Position numbers and translations under genes: made by a program. From Phytophthora quininea (lineage: Eukaryota; Oomycota; Peronosporomycetes; Peronosporales; Peronosporaceae): DNA of 64,000 bases. Under the pieces are notes generated by a model. That model was not told the DNA's origin and searched no databases. It saw nothing but the letters and a program-made list of their open reading frames with translations. Below, in pieces: positions 1 through 11,265 of the stretch. Each line of letters begins with the position of its first letter. Within the stretch, counting starts at the first letter, position 1. The DNA lies in the NCBI GenBank assembly GCA_011947345.1, contig JAAVTG010000275.1, positions 62,001 through 126,000 of the forward strand. Direction: 5' to 3'.

Positions 1-247
1 TCCATGTTGCTATTCACCGCGGGCAAGAGGAGTACATTCATGAGTTTCTGTGGATGATGAGATGGTTGCGCACTTGCTTGGAACTTTCAGAGGTAACGAC
101 ACTGATGGCTTGGGGGATTTTCAGCTAACTTAGTTATATTGGCTTAGATCACGCGATCACAGATTCGAGCGCGACTAAAGGTTTTAGTCGACCTACTGAA
201 CTTCCAGCGTTCAAACCAGGACCGACACAATTGAACGCTACATCAAA

Positions 248-571
248 ATGGAAGCTTCGCCTGGAGTTTCCCGTTCAGCGCTCAGGGACCGTTATGTGGA
301 AGGGTTCTACCTACAAAACCATTACAACATGTGGCTAGCATTGTATGATGCTATGGAAAAAGTCGATGTTTTGGTTGACGAGCTCGAACTAGAGTCATCC
401 TGACACCCGTGCACTTGTCAGAAGTGCCGTTTCTACAGCTCGCCTGAATGGGATAAAGTCCGACCGAAGCACTTGGAGCCAAAGGCACTCAGGTCAAAAC
501 GATTTGATCCGTGTTGCCAGTGTGTGTGCGGATGCTCGAAACACGAAAACGAGCAAGCAGAGTTTGCGTAG
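248..571 (+). pseudogene. Short reading frame interrupted by one in-frame TGA; Cys-rich second half
   Basis: An ATG at 248 opens 51 codons that end at TGA 401-403. The same frame then stays open for a further 55 codons to TAG 569-571. The second half is rich in cysteine and histidine, with CxC, CxxC and CxCxC groupings around codons 54-58 and 95-105 that could bind zinc. The frame is also open upstream of the ATG back to a TGA at 197-199. I do not recognise the family. It could be a nonsense-mutated gene, a transposon-derived zinc-binding remnant, or chance. No introns are apparent. Confidence 0.3.
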
Positions 572-1666
572 GTCATTTACACAGGCAGTCGTATATGATA
601 ACATTTGATATTGTTGTGGCATTTTCTTCCTCGTTCAACATGGTACCAGCAGCTACCACAGACCCAGGCGTTCATTGTGTGTGCAGTCGTACAGCACAGT
701 TAGATTTCTCGCTGGTTGCAGCGCTGACAGCGCACGTCGGAGCTACGTGCTCCCGCTCGGCATCGGTGCGAACGACAGTGATTGACGATGACCATCCTTG
801 ACGAACCAGCTGGCCTGCGAGACCGTATCGAAGCACCATTCACTGACGGACGATTCCTCTGGACTCTCCTCGTGCTGCGCAGTTATTGCTGCCGAGGCCA
901 GGTTAGCGACAGGATCAAGCGCAAGAACAACCTCATTCAGTCCGTGGTCTCCACGTGCGCCAAGATGACCTTCGTTGCGTCCAGGTGTAGCGGGGCTGCG
1001 TAGCAGTGCACGTGCACAGAGGAAGACGTACGACTCCACGAGTCAGTGTCTCAGGCTTCCAGCCTTCGGTTCTATACAAGAACCAAGTACAGTCCCGTAA
1101 GTAGGACTCGCAGAATCAGTGTCCCTTAAAACAAGGACTACACAGATTAACTGCAAAATAGAGCTGAATTGAATTGTTATCTGACCTTGCTTGTAAATGT
1201 ATAGACTAAACTATATAGCATAGTTAATCTAAGAGATATGTAAATGAGTGGTGGAGAGCCAATGGCTACAGAGTCAAAACTCTACACACAGTTAAGAGTT
1301 TTGTGCAACCTCTAAAGTCAACGCACGGGCGTGACTTTCGTGTAACCCCGTTACAGCAGCAGTGTCGACGACTAGAAGCAAGGAGAGGACGGAGGTGATG
1401 AGGCTTCGATCAGAACCAATTAGAGCGATTACGACCTCAGTGATCTGGACCACAACGACGACGTCATCGACATAGAAGCCGAAGTCGACGAGGTGGAGCA
1501 ATAACCGGAAGAGCGGCACCGTGACGGACACAATAGCGGGACCTGCCACATGATTGGCCAGAGGGTGGACTAGTAATCCAAATATTGCAATGGCTGGAGA
1601 GGTGCGACTACTCTTTTACCTTGATCTCACTATACACGTGCAGAAAGGTACTCGAAGTTACTTTTT
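572..1666. other. No gene recognised
   Basis: Several short frames exist on both strands, including an 85-codon hydrophobic minus-strand frame at 1292-1549, but none shows a recognisable domain or conserved motif. The stretch at 1130-1260 is AT-rich. Probably intergenic or degraded repeat sequence. Confidence 0.4.
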
Positions 1667-1683
1667 GGTAACGATAGGGTTAA
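1667..1683 (+). repeat. 17-bp motif shared with both ends of the giant inverted element
   Basis: The motif GGTAACGATAGGGTTAA occurs here, in reverse complement at 9669-9685, and with one mismatch at 25309-25325. The other two sites are the outer limits of the 9.67-25.33 kb inverted duplication. This copy lies 30 bp beyond the stop codon of the ATPase gene and may be an isolated terminus of the same transposon family. Confidence 0.5.
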
Positions 1684-1713
1684 CTAGAGAATTTGCTAGT
1701 AGTGCTGCATGGC

Positions 1714-4700
1714 TTACTTTCGCATCGGGATCAAGTCTGTGTGGTACTTGTTGCGGAAGTACGTTCGGACGGGGCCAAGAACCACAACGTATTCCCACAA
1801 GATGCTGGTGAAGACGTTGCCCAGGATGATGCCGAGGTACTTGAGGCGGAAGCTCATGGGCATGGGGATATCCGGCAGACCGACGACGTTAGTGCTGCTC
1901 GAGATGCGGAACTGGTCGGTCACAGTACTGGGCTCGCCCAGCAGCAAGTACAGATCAAGCACCACCAAACACGCGAAGAACACCATCAGCAGGTAGTTGC
2001 GCCAGATCGGCTGACGGTAGATGGAGCCGAAGCTGAAGGTCCAGCACGCAGTGTGCTGCTGGGTGATGATCGAGAAGAAGAGAGCGGTCGCCATGTGATT
2101 GTCCGAAAGCAACCACCACTTCGCTGCGTCCACGTCGTCGGGCGAGAACGGGCAGTACCAGACCTCGCTGGTCATCATGTGGATGCCACAGCACAAGTAA
2201 ATGACGTTGACAACTTCTTGTCCGATGATCGACAGCAAAGTCGTCGGCCCAATGAGACTGGAGGTCGGCCGCGTGTCCTTCAGTTCCTTGAGGGGCTTGG
2301 ACAAAGTGATCACATACGAGCAGCCCACCAGCGTGAATCCGTCGGCCAGGATCCAGCACCATTGCGACATCATGACAGCGTGGTAATACTGAAACATACG
2401 CAGCGAGGAACCGATAAGGCCGTAAATGACGAGGAATTTGACAGAGGCGAACGAAGTCGCAACACTGCAGCGACCTTCACGGCACAGATCGACGACCGAC
2501 TGGATGGACTTAGCCTTGCTCGTGAATGGGGACACCACTGAAGCTTCAGCATCGCTCAACGCAACACCGGCGTGAGCGAAACGGAGAGCACCGCAGTCAT
2601 TGCCACCATCACCGCACATTCCTGTGACCGCACCAGTCTCCATGTGCAGTTTGACGCACTCGACCTTCCCATCAGGAGTCATTCGGCTGTAAATGCGAAT
2701 GTGAAGCAGCAGGCCCTTGATCTCGCCCATTGCGACAAGGTAGTCGAAGACCACGCCAGTCACAGCCAGCTCCACATCCTCGTTACCCTCGATCATATTC
2801 TTGATCTGGGGCAAGTCGTACTCTTCTTCCGAGTCGACATCGCGCCACACCAGCTTCTTCATTTCCTTCCTTGAAACCATCTCCCCAAAATCACACGAGA
2901 GCTGCCGGTGATCATTCCGCTAGCACGCGCAATGTAGCAGCCACACATAGCGTTGTCTCCGGTGATCATGACCGTACGGATATCTCCTGCTTTGAGTTTC
3001 GCGATGGCATCAGCCGTGTCGTCCTTCAGTTCATTTCGGAAGAGGATCAGACCCAGCAGCGACAGATCATCATCGACAGCCTCGCGGTTGGCAGCGAACT
3101 TCTCGACCTGCTCGCGGGTCCAGTCGTTGGGTAACTCGCGGTACGACATGCCCAGCACATAGCAGCCGTCCTTCGCGAGACGATCAGCCACCGTCTTGTA
3201 GTCCGCGGGGACGCTGCCGGGGATGCTCAACTGCTGCATGCGCTCGTACGAACCCTTGCAGAAGATGTAGTACGTGCCGTTCTTGCGGTTGCGCACCACC
3301 ACGCTCATCGACATGCGGTGGTGGTCGAAGTCGTAGCGCTTGACAAATTCCAGCTCGAGACCAGGGTCCACCTTCGACTTGACGTACGGCACTTCACCCT
3401 CCTTCTCGACCAGTTCCCAGCCCGTGGCCGTGAACATGCGCACTTCAACTTCATTTCCGACCAAGCGATAATCGAGTGAACCGACGGCGTGGCAAGTGGC
3501 CAATGCGAACTGCATTTCCTCGGACGGGGAGCTCCCTGGATGTCCTTGGCGATGGGGTCGAACAAGTTGCTTTTCACAGGTTGAACACCGAGGAAGTCGA
3601 GGCCCTGCTTAGTGAGCGTGCCCGTCTTGTCGAAGCAAAAGATGCGAGCTTTGCCGCATAGTGTGATCCGCTGGACGTTGAGAGAGAATATGCCTTGCTT
3701 TTCGAGTCGCCGCGAGGCGTTCACTTGGCCCACCGTGACCACCACCGGCAGAAGTGGACTGATGACCGACGAAAGAAGGAGAATGGTGTAGCAGAAGGCT
3801 ACGAATTTGTTGCTCAGCTTGCCGTTGCCGAGGAGGAAGTTGATCGCGAGAATAGAGGCGATGATGGCGTAGATTAACAAACCCGCGAGCAAAACCTTCA
3901 GGTGCTCGTTGTACTTGAAGCGCATCGGGACCGGGAACAAGATGGACTGGATAAGTTGGCCCTTAGTCGTATGAGCACCCGTAGTCTGCACAACCGCAAG
4001 GATTTCCTCGCTGCGACCCGAAGACAACACACGAGTACCGGAGAAAAGCGTGTGCTTCTTGCTGCTCTTCTCAGGGTCGTACATCTCGTTGCTGCGCTCC
4101 GGGATCGGGAACTTCTGCACCGGCATCGACTCGCCCGTCAGCATCGATTCGTCGCACACCGTCGTGCCCTTGATGATGGCCATATCGCATGGCACCACCC
4201 AGTTCTCGGACACCTTCACGAGGTCGCCCGGGGCAACGTCGGGAGAAGACACCACGCGCCATTCACCGTTGCGGAACACCGTCATCTCTGTGCGATAGCG
4301 AGTCATCTTGACAATGGACGACTGAATCTGGCGCTGCGTGTAGATGTTCACGACGGCAGCACCGAGAATCACGACTGTCATGACGATGCCCATGTTCCAG
4401 TACGTGAAGTAGTACCAGACGTAGTAGCACATGACCTGGTAGATGTAGAACAGAGTGAAAAACTCATGCGCCACGGAAACCAGCAGCGACGGCATCTCAA
4501 CGTCGACGGAGTTGGGGCCGACCGTGTCAAGGCGATGTTTTACCTCGAAATCCGACAGCCCGTCAGCCTCGCTCAGCATGTCATCGTGGGTGTTCCCCAT
4601 TGCAACCGCACCAGGCACAAAACGACGCTCGGAATCCTCGTACACGTAGCGCACGTGCTGGAATTCCACCGTCCGCAAACCATCGATGTTGACCACAGGG

Positions 4701-5925
4701 ACCGTCGTCCGGTAGCCGTTCAGCTTTCCCTTCGGAGCAAAGTAACTCTCGATCTTGGCCACAAAGTCCGAGATACCCGAGCGATCGGCCAGCAGCACTT
4801 CCGCGTCGTCGCGCTTGAGCATGTAGACGTAGTCGCATTTGTCCAGCGGCACACGAAGACGGAAGAAGTTGAGCATTCGATCCTGCGTCGTCACAATGAC
4901 GACGAACCAGACGGACGTGATGGCCCACACCACGATGAACACCACGGCGTTGTCCTCGGATGCGTCAAACAGTGGCGGATTGAAGTTGCCGTAGTAGTCG
5001 GCGATGATGATGACCAGAAGCGCATTGAGCGCCACGGTCGCGACCACCACACAGACGAACACGAACGACCCGATGAATGAGGTCGAGAAGCCCGTCTGGA
5101 GGATGTCTAGACGAGCCTCGTTTTGCAGATGGGTGTTTGATGCACGAACGCTCGTGTGGCGGTCAGTGGTGCTGTTCGCGACGGCCTTGGACGGGGTCAG
5201 CGGCGTCGGTGTCGGCAACAACCGCTTGCCCATCTCTCTGACGAACTGGTTAGTCGTCTGCAGGAAGTGCTTGTACGCTGTCCAGGCTCCCAGAACGATG
5301 AAGAACGACAGATACAGCAGATAGATGACCACCAGTGGAGTTTCCGTATAGGTGGTAAATCTCGGCGTCGTAGAAGTGGAGGTGGACGTGCACGCAGTCT
5401 TGAGATCAGTGTCGACCGAGCCGTCACGCAGCATGAGGCTGTAGCAGTTGGCACCGATTGGGACCGTGGCATTGTTGTTGCGAACGTTGGCTGGGTACGT
5501 CCAGAAGGAAGTACTGTCCTGCGAGTCCGCCACAAGTGACGAGTTGGTGTCGCCGCACTGCAGCTCCTCCGTCAGCTCGCCGGTCTGGGTGTTGGCCACG
5601 GCGTGCACCCGACACACTGTGCTGGGCTTGTCGTAGTAGAATTTGGGCGTCTGCGGGTGGTACATGACGTACGGGAAGTTGACCTGGCGCTGCTTGTTCC
5701 AGCCGTCCACGTAGAAGGACTCGTAGTCGCCCCCGTCGGTCGGTTGTACTTGGTGTAGAGCACCTTGGTGGTCTCCGAGTACTCGCAGCAGAAGTACTCG
5801 GGGCGGTGTCGGATGGGGCAGGCGGCGAAGTCCATTTGGTCGGCACTGGCGGCTCGCACCTGCTCAAGGGCAAGCGTGGCGAGTGCCGTTGCGGTCGGCA
5901 GCAGCACCGAACTCCAGCGGGGCAT
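1714..5925 (-). CDS. P5-type (P5B/ATP13A-like) P-type ATPase, with three single-base frame breaks
   Basis: Encodes a polytopic P-type ATPase of about 1,400 residues. Reading from 5925, the start is Met followed by a hydrophobic signal-like segment and a short Cys-rich lumenal part. TM helices and the actuator loop follow (TGES at about 4127-4138), then a TM segment with SPLLP where P5 pumps have PPxLP. The phosphorylation motif DKTGTLT is at 3611-3631, the nucleotide-binding KGSYE follows, then the hinge GDGGND at 2596-2613, and C-terminal TM helices end at 1714. The order and the GDGGND form are typical of P5 pumps, which act in endomembranes; P5B members export polyamines or cations. The frame changes at C-runs 5730-5734, 3534-3536 and 2883-2886, each as if one base were absent, while the protein remains continuous. 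I therefore think the gene is intact and the sequence imperfect. Substrate is not inferable. Confidence 0.88.
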
Positions 5926-6907
5926 CGTTGCTTCGGTCGACTTGGAGTTTGATGTGAGCCCGGTGACGCGAATTGGTGAATGAATTCCTGGAGCTCAGAA
6001 TGGAGGCGCCGGTGCTTCTGAAAGTTACGATGCACTATCACACTGTCAACGCGGAAACCCTTCTAGCTTGATATCATCGTGTCAATCAAGTGTGCATTGT
6101 ATACAGAGGTTCGGCAATAATGGAGTATTAGGATTATTGATACGAGTACTAATACTGGTAGTAAAATATCGAGATACTTCTGAAAATGTGATAGGTCTGT
6201 ATTAGTATTAATATACTTTTATTAACACTTCAGTGGTCTAAGGCACCAAAACCCCGCAGCCATCTACTAGACAAAAACAAACACACACGGGAGCGCCAGC
6301 AGTCAATCACAGGAATACAAAAGCGTGGGTCAAGACCATAGAGCCCATAATGTTAGCAACAAAGACTTGTCAGGGGTTGTAGTGCAAGAGCGTATTCAGG
6401 AGTCCTTGCCATCATTTAAAAAAATAGCTAATTTGATTGATAAAATTCACAAACAAATTTACAAAATACCGGTAACTTATTACCCCATACTTGCCTGTCG
6501 TCGAAGTGACGTCCGATTGCTTGGTTTGTTGTTCTAATTCCTGGTTGAGATTTTGCTTTGCACAACTCAACTAGTAGTGGGGAGGGTCCAAAAGAGACGC
6601 GTTTTCGTTGTCTATTCCCATTCCATGAGTAATTGGTCACCTTTGAATGCCCCAACCACTACTGTAGGAATTTGCATTGCGCGAGGCCCTGAGCACGTAG
6701 ATCACCTCCCTTCTCGGCCTCATCGTTTAGACTTGCAAAGTATTATGAGAGTAGTAATGTAATACGAAGTTTTACTTATATATAAATGATATTAATGCGA
6801 ATACTTTAGACAGATATACTCGTATTACTAATAATATTTTGCTGTATTGTATTACTGAATGATACTACAATACTTTGGATAATCCGAACGTCTGATTGTA
6901 TAATACG
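5926..6907. other. AT-rich intergenic region
   Basis: Upstream of the ATPase start. From about 6060 the sequence becomes strongly AT-rich with many TATTA/AATAC runs, and again at 6760-6900. I see no convincing coding frame. A short 70-codon frame at 6325-6537 has no recognisable feature. Likely promoter plus degraded repeat. Confidence 0.4.
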
Positions 6908-7118
6908 GTGGTGCATCCCGTTTTCGGCATGGCTACACATATGCTACCACATAGTCTATATTGTATATTAATGCATTTGAAGGTCCATGACGAAACACAT
7001 ATGCTACCACATAGTCTATATTGTATAATACTGCATTTAAAGGTCCATGAACAACATTGTTAAATGACGTAACGTAAGTTATATTCGGGTCCACCATGCC
7101 GAAAACGGGGTGCACCAC
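6908..7118. mobile_element. MITE-like element with 25-bp terminal inverted repeats
   Basis: The termini GTGGTGCATCCCGTTTTCGG... (6908-6932) and its reverse complement at 7094-7118 match at 24 of 25 positions. The 211 bp between the outer ends contain no gene, only a 60-bp tandem duplication. This is the architecture of a non-autonomous DNA transposon. Flanking bases do not show a clear target-site duplication. Confidence 0.7.
6935..7050. repeat. Tandem duplication, about 60-bp period, inside the MITE-like element
   Basis: Two copies (6935-6990 and 6995-7050) share ACATATGCTACCACATAGTC, TATATTGTATA and AGGTCCATGA, with a few substitutions between them. Confidence 0.8.
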
Positions 7119-7581
7119 TGCAATTGTTTGAGGATTACGGACCTCGAGCACCGTGAACATGGTTGCGTACAATACAAAGCGCAGGAGAGCCGTGGAACTT
7201 GCACTGCAAGGTCTGGGGCGGATCAGTTCGCTTGCGGACAATAGCTGTCGTGAACTTGTTCTCTGAGTTGTAGAGCTTTGCTAAAATAAAATTACGCATT
7301 TGAAATTAAACTACGTTCGAATGAAGCCCCGTTTCCCACTCAGGCACCCGCGGGCAAAGAACGCCAAGCAGTCTGGGGAACCCCCGCTCTGCCCCATCGA
7401 TCGTTTTGTTTTCCCATTTGTGCCTCTTCCGGATGCAAGAGATGGTGAAGCGGGAAGTGGCGGTCCGGATAATCTCCCATACTCGAGGCCCCGCGTTTGC
7501 TACGGGGAGGAGTGCACTTGACACAGCCAAAGTTCCTGTTCTCAAGCTGCGTCCCGTGTTGAAGCGCGTGGATCCTGTAAT

Positions 7582-7747
7582 ACAGGTTTCCCCGCCAGAT
7601 CCTCGAAGGTGGGACCAATTAAAACAGCGAATCGACCATTTCCCGCGTAGGTATCAGTGTGTGTTGGGTCCATGCACCGAACGATTTGCACGACAACTGA
7701 TCGAGGTTACTATCTGTCGCAGGCGAGGATCTGGCGGGAAAACCTGT
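7582..7747. repeat. 24-bp inverted repeat, 166 bp end to end
   Basis: ACAGGTTTCCCCGCCAGATC at 7582 continues to 7605 and recurs in reverse complement at 7724-7747 with one mismatch. The interior is non-coding. It could be a small fold-back element, or a stem in a transcript upstream of the MATE gene. Confidence 0.6.
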
Positions 7748-7911
7748 ATGCGGTCGTCATCCGAGACCACGAACATGTGACTCATCCCACCGAGTCAACA
7801 AAATCCAAATGCCGCCAACGAACACTGCGTCACACCTGGGCAATGGTACAGAGCCACCACTGGCTCACTTCATAATTTCTCTTCGGAAACCAAGTCCGGG
7901 GATTTGTAGCA

Positions 7912-9530
7912 ATGGTGGCGTCGATGACCTTCGAGTCCCCTACGGCGGAGTCTCGTCCGCTGCTGCAAGGCAAGCAGCAGACGCTCGTGACGATCGCCAG
8001 CTTCCATGAGAGTGCGGACGAACCGGAACCGGTGGCGACGGAGGAGCTGCAGACGCTGCTGGAGCTGGTCTATCCCGTCGTCCGTAGAGGAAGAGAGTCA
8101 GAGGTTAAATGAACAACGTCTCATGTATTGAACTGCTTTGTAGGTGGGCACGACGGCGCTCGAGTTTTTGCCAGGCATGACGTGCATTGTGCTGGCTGGT
8201 CACATGGACTCGCCCAAGACGCAGCAGTATGTGGACGCTGCTACCCTTTCGACAATGGTAATGGTCAACGCCGTGATCACCTTAATAGCGGCTGACAAAG
8301 GCTAACGCTGTGCTGTTGGTGCAGCTGATGAACTTGACCAACTATTCCGTGTGCTTTGGGCTGTCGTCGGCGCTGGACACTTTGTGCTCGCAAGCCTACG
8401 GAGCTCGACGGTACGAGAAGATTGGCATGCACTTCCAGGCTGGTGTGATCGTGCTGTCGGCCTGCTTCTTGCCGATTTTCCTGCTCAACTGGTACACGCA
8501 GTGGGTCATGGTGTCCCTGGGGCAAGACGAGGAGGTATCCCGACTGGCGCAGAGCTTCTCTCGCTGGATGCTACTGGGGATGCCGTTCATCATCCTGTAC
8601 GAGCTTGTGCGGAAGGTGCTGCAGGCGCAGAACATCATGAAGCCGCTCATCAGCATCGCCACCTTTGGAAACGTCCTCAACATCGTGTCGGGCTACTGGC
8701 TGGCGTACTACACGCCCATGGGCTTCGAAGGAATCGCCTTGTCGAGGTCTCTGGGCAATATTGGGATGGCTCTGCTGCTCGCCCCGTACTTTGCCTACCA
8801 TCCGCACCATTTATCGCAGTGGTGGCGAGGTTGGGACGTCAAGGAAGCGCTTGCACACGTGTGGCTGTTCCTGCGACTTGGATTACCAGGGATGGTCATG
8901 ATGTGTCTCGAGTGGACTGCGTACGAGCTGCTTACGCTCATGGCTGGGGTGCTACCTGATGGTATCGTCGCCATGAGTGCCCACTCGGTGCTGGTTAACA
9001 TCAACAGCATCATCTACGTGGTGTTCTCGGGCTTGGCAGTGGCCGTGAACATCCGCGTGGGCCATTGCCTCGGTGCCAATGCTCCAAAGCAGACCAAGGT
9101 CGTGACCACCGTGTCGTTATCACTTACGCTGGTCATTTCGTTGGTGTGCATTGTTGGGCTATATACGATGCGCTGGAGTCTGCCGAAGCTGCTTCTCAAT
9201 GACCCTGAGAGCATCGCTCGGGCTGCTCACGCGTTGGCTGCCTGGGCTCCGTTGGAGATATTTAACGGGCAGAACACCGTCCTCCAAGGCATTTTCCGCG
9301 GTGCCGGCAAGCAAAAGGTTGGCGCGATCATCAACGCAGTGGCGTATTACGTCTTCGGCACTCCTGCCTCTGCGTGGTTGGCCTTCGGCTTAGCGCTCAA
9401 TGTCGAAGGACTGTGGCTCGGCTTTGGGTTTGGCGTTTTCGTGTCGGTGACGGTGTTGTCATATCTTCTGTTCAAGCGCTGGACGTGGGAGGAACTCGCG
9501 GACGATGCTCAGAAGCGCACTGAGGAATGA
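7912..9530 (+). CDS. MATE-family multidrug/toxin efflux transporter, three exons
   Basis: Three exons can be drawn. Exon 1 is 7912 to about 8079 (the donor GT lies at 8077 or 8080). Exon 2 is 8144-8257, with acceptor TTTGTAG and donor GTAATG. Exon 3 is 8325-9530, with acceptor GGTGCAG. The joined product is about 495 residues, the usual MATE size. Exons 2-3 contain the conserved MATE segment around helices 1-2, including a TLCSQAYGA block (exon 3), the FLPGMT stretch, and repeated hydrophobic helices through residue ~470. MATE proteins exchange organic cations or toxins for H+ or Na+ across plasma or vacuolar membranes. The start ATG at 7912 precedes a soluble acidic N-terminus, normal for the family. 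No frame breaks. The 3' end lies 138 bp before the giant inverted element. Confidence 0.92.
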
Positions 9531-9968
9531 CAAACCCCAAAAGCAAGCGCAGACAACACCGTTCGAAATTGTCCAACAAGTTGCCGTGCTCTTGAGGAGA
9601 CAAACGTGGACTACTACGAATATGCGGCACTCGTGCCTGCAACTTTGGATGGAAAAGCAATAAGCACTTTAACCCTATCGTTACCGCAATAGCCACACAT
9701 TGCTGTTTGAAGGGTCTCCATACAAACTTCAAGTCAAACACTGGACAAAGGCACTTAAAGTAGCCTTTTCTGCCGACGATTTATCACAGGTTTTTAGCGA
9801 ACATCGCATCATCGATGATAGGTTATCGATCCGTTATTGCAATAATGATACGTCAGGTTCCTTTTTCTGACTGTAATGTGATTGGATGGCCAAACGCGCA
9901 CATTTAAAAATGACACTAGGACCAGTACCGTGGAGAACACTTTGCCTCGCACCTAGTAGAGCACTCTC

Positions 9969-10600
9969 TTGGCTCCAGGACGCAGCAAGCAAATTCAGAT
10001 TTCCGCTGGTTTCTACTCGTTAGAGGACGGCACCGCAGAGTTGATGCAGGCGATGTACAAGACCCTTCGCCTCAGCCAAATGCCCCGATACGCCCGTGTA
10101 CTCACGCACGTGGATGCGCTGGTGGACCCCGTCGAGATCGATGGCGTCTTCCTGCACGGTTGGGTCATCGGCGCCAACAAGACGTTCATCACGCCCATCG
10201 ACGGCGTGGACAATTGGGTCGCATTGGAAACAGGTAATGTCTGCTTACTGGGAGAACCATGGACTGCCACGGGATCGGAGAGGCGCCAACATGAGGCCGC
10301 CCAAGATGGTCTTCGGTAAGAACCAGCAGCTTTTGCTCGACTAGCTGCCGGGGTGTTCTACGGCTTCCTGTGACTTGGGCCGATGGCGTTTCGTTTATCG
10401 CAAGTCCTGGTGCAGCGCTGAGGACATGACGTCTTCAGCTGCTGGACTTCAGTGGCGACCTTAGTGATGACAGTCTACGCAATGTGCTCGTGTCGAGTGT
10501 TGAAGACGACTGCAACTTGGATCTTGGCGACATCTTCCCGTACAGTCTTGTGGTTGGAACAGGTGGAGTTCACTACCATAGCCTGGATAGTATCAAGTAA
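9969..10600 (+). pseudogene. Unknown captured gene fragment, left-arm copy
   Basis: A 116-codon frame (9969-10319, non-ATG start) is followed by a second open stretch at 10439-10600 (53 codons, ending DSIK then TAA). The first contains a soluble-looking segment with a VFLHGWVIGANKTFITPIDG block at about residues 60-80 that is conserved in the right arm. I do not recognise the domain. Conservation of both stretches in both arms with mostly silent differences suggests they were coding before duplication. The gap between them may be an intron or decay. Confidence 0.45.
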
Positions 10601-11147
10601 GAAACAAGTGGAAGACCGCCACGAATAGTTGTTTTTGATTGGATCAGGCCTTTGGATTCTGAACGTCGTTGTGAGGACATCGTGGACGTTGCTTTGTGGT
10701 ATGCTTCTTGTGGTGTCATGGTGGATCGGTGCCTATGCCTGGAGCAGCTCGTTTTGAAATAGGAATGTGATTGATCGACTTCAGTTCAATGCTAAGTCTG
10801 GATTGACGTTGATGACAAGGGAGCGCTGCTGCTGATCGACATGCAACATGGAGATACACTTATTCAGACTTGGAACACGAAGTGGCTGGTAGCAGTACTC
10901 GCTCTCTTATGCTTCATCGACAGAGAACCCGCGAGCGTGTGGACCTTGCAAGTAGCGAGGTCTAGCACAGCGTCTATGGCTCTCGGCCTTGAGGATTGAT
11001 ATTGCATCCGTTCTTGGGATCTTAGAGTGGAAGATCACGAACGCCAGGGATCAGCCACCGCAGCAGCATCCATTCGGCTATGTTTGCTGCTAGCTTGGCG
11101 GGCAAGGTACTTGGGGTCTCGACAAGGCCGGAGTTGACAAGTTCTTG

Positions 11148-11265
11148 TTCGAAGGGACGTTTATCAAGCTGAATGCCAGCGCCAACGTGTTCATCACGAT
11201 GAACCCTGGGTACGCCGGACGAGCCGAGCTACCTGATAACTTAAAGGCGTTGTTTAGACCGTGTG
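11148..11265 (+). pseudogene. Dynein heavy chain AAA1 fragment, left arm (first part)
   Basis: The frame starting at 11148 encodes FEGT followed by the hallmark dynein stretch [20 protein letters not shown] and then LFRP. This is the conserved region after Walker B of the first AAA+ module of dynein heavy chains, the microtubule motor subunit. It stops at 11265 where a 1.78 kb insertion interrupts it, and resumes at 13046. In the right arm the same junction is continuous. Confidence 0.85.

Noticed and set aside
3902..5080. 392-codon plus-strand frame antisense to the ATPase
   Set aside because: It is a complementary-frame shadow of GC-rich coding sequence: His/Arg/Val-rich composition, no domain, and the opposite strand has clear P-type ATPase motifs. 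The same holds for 1693-2541.
6935..7050. CRISPR-like repeat array
   Set aside because: Only two copies, no spacers of uniform length, eukaryotic context and enclosing terminal inverted repeats; it is an internal duplication of a MITE.
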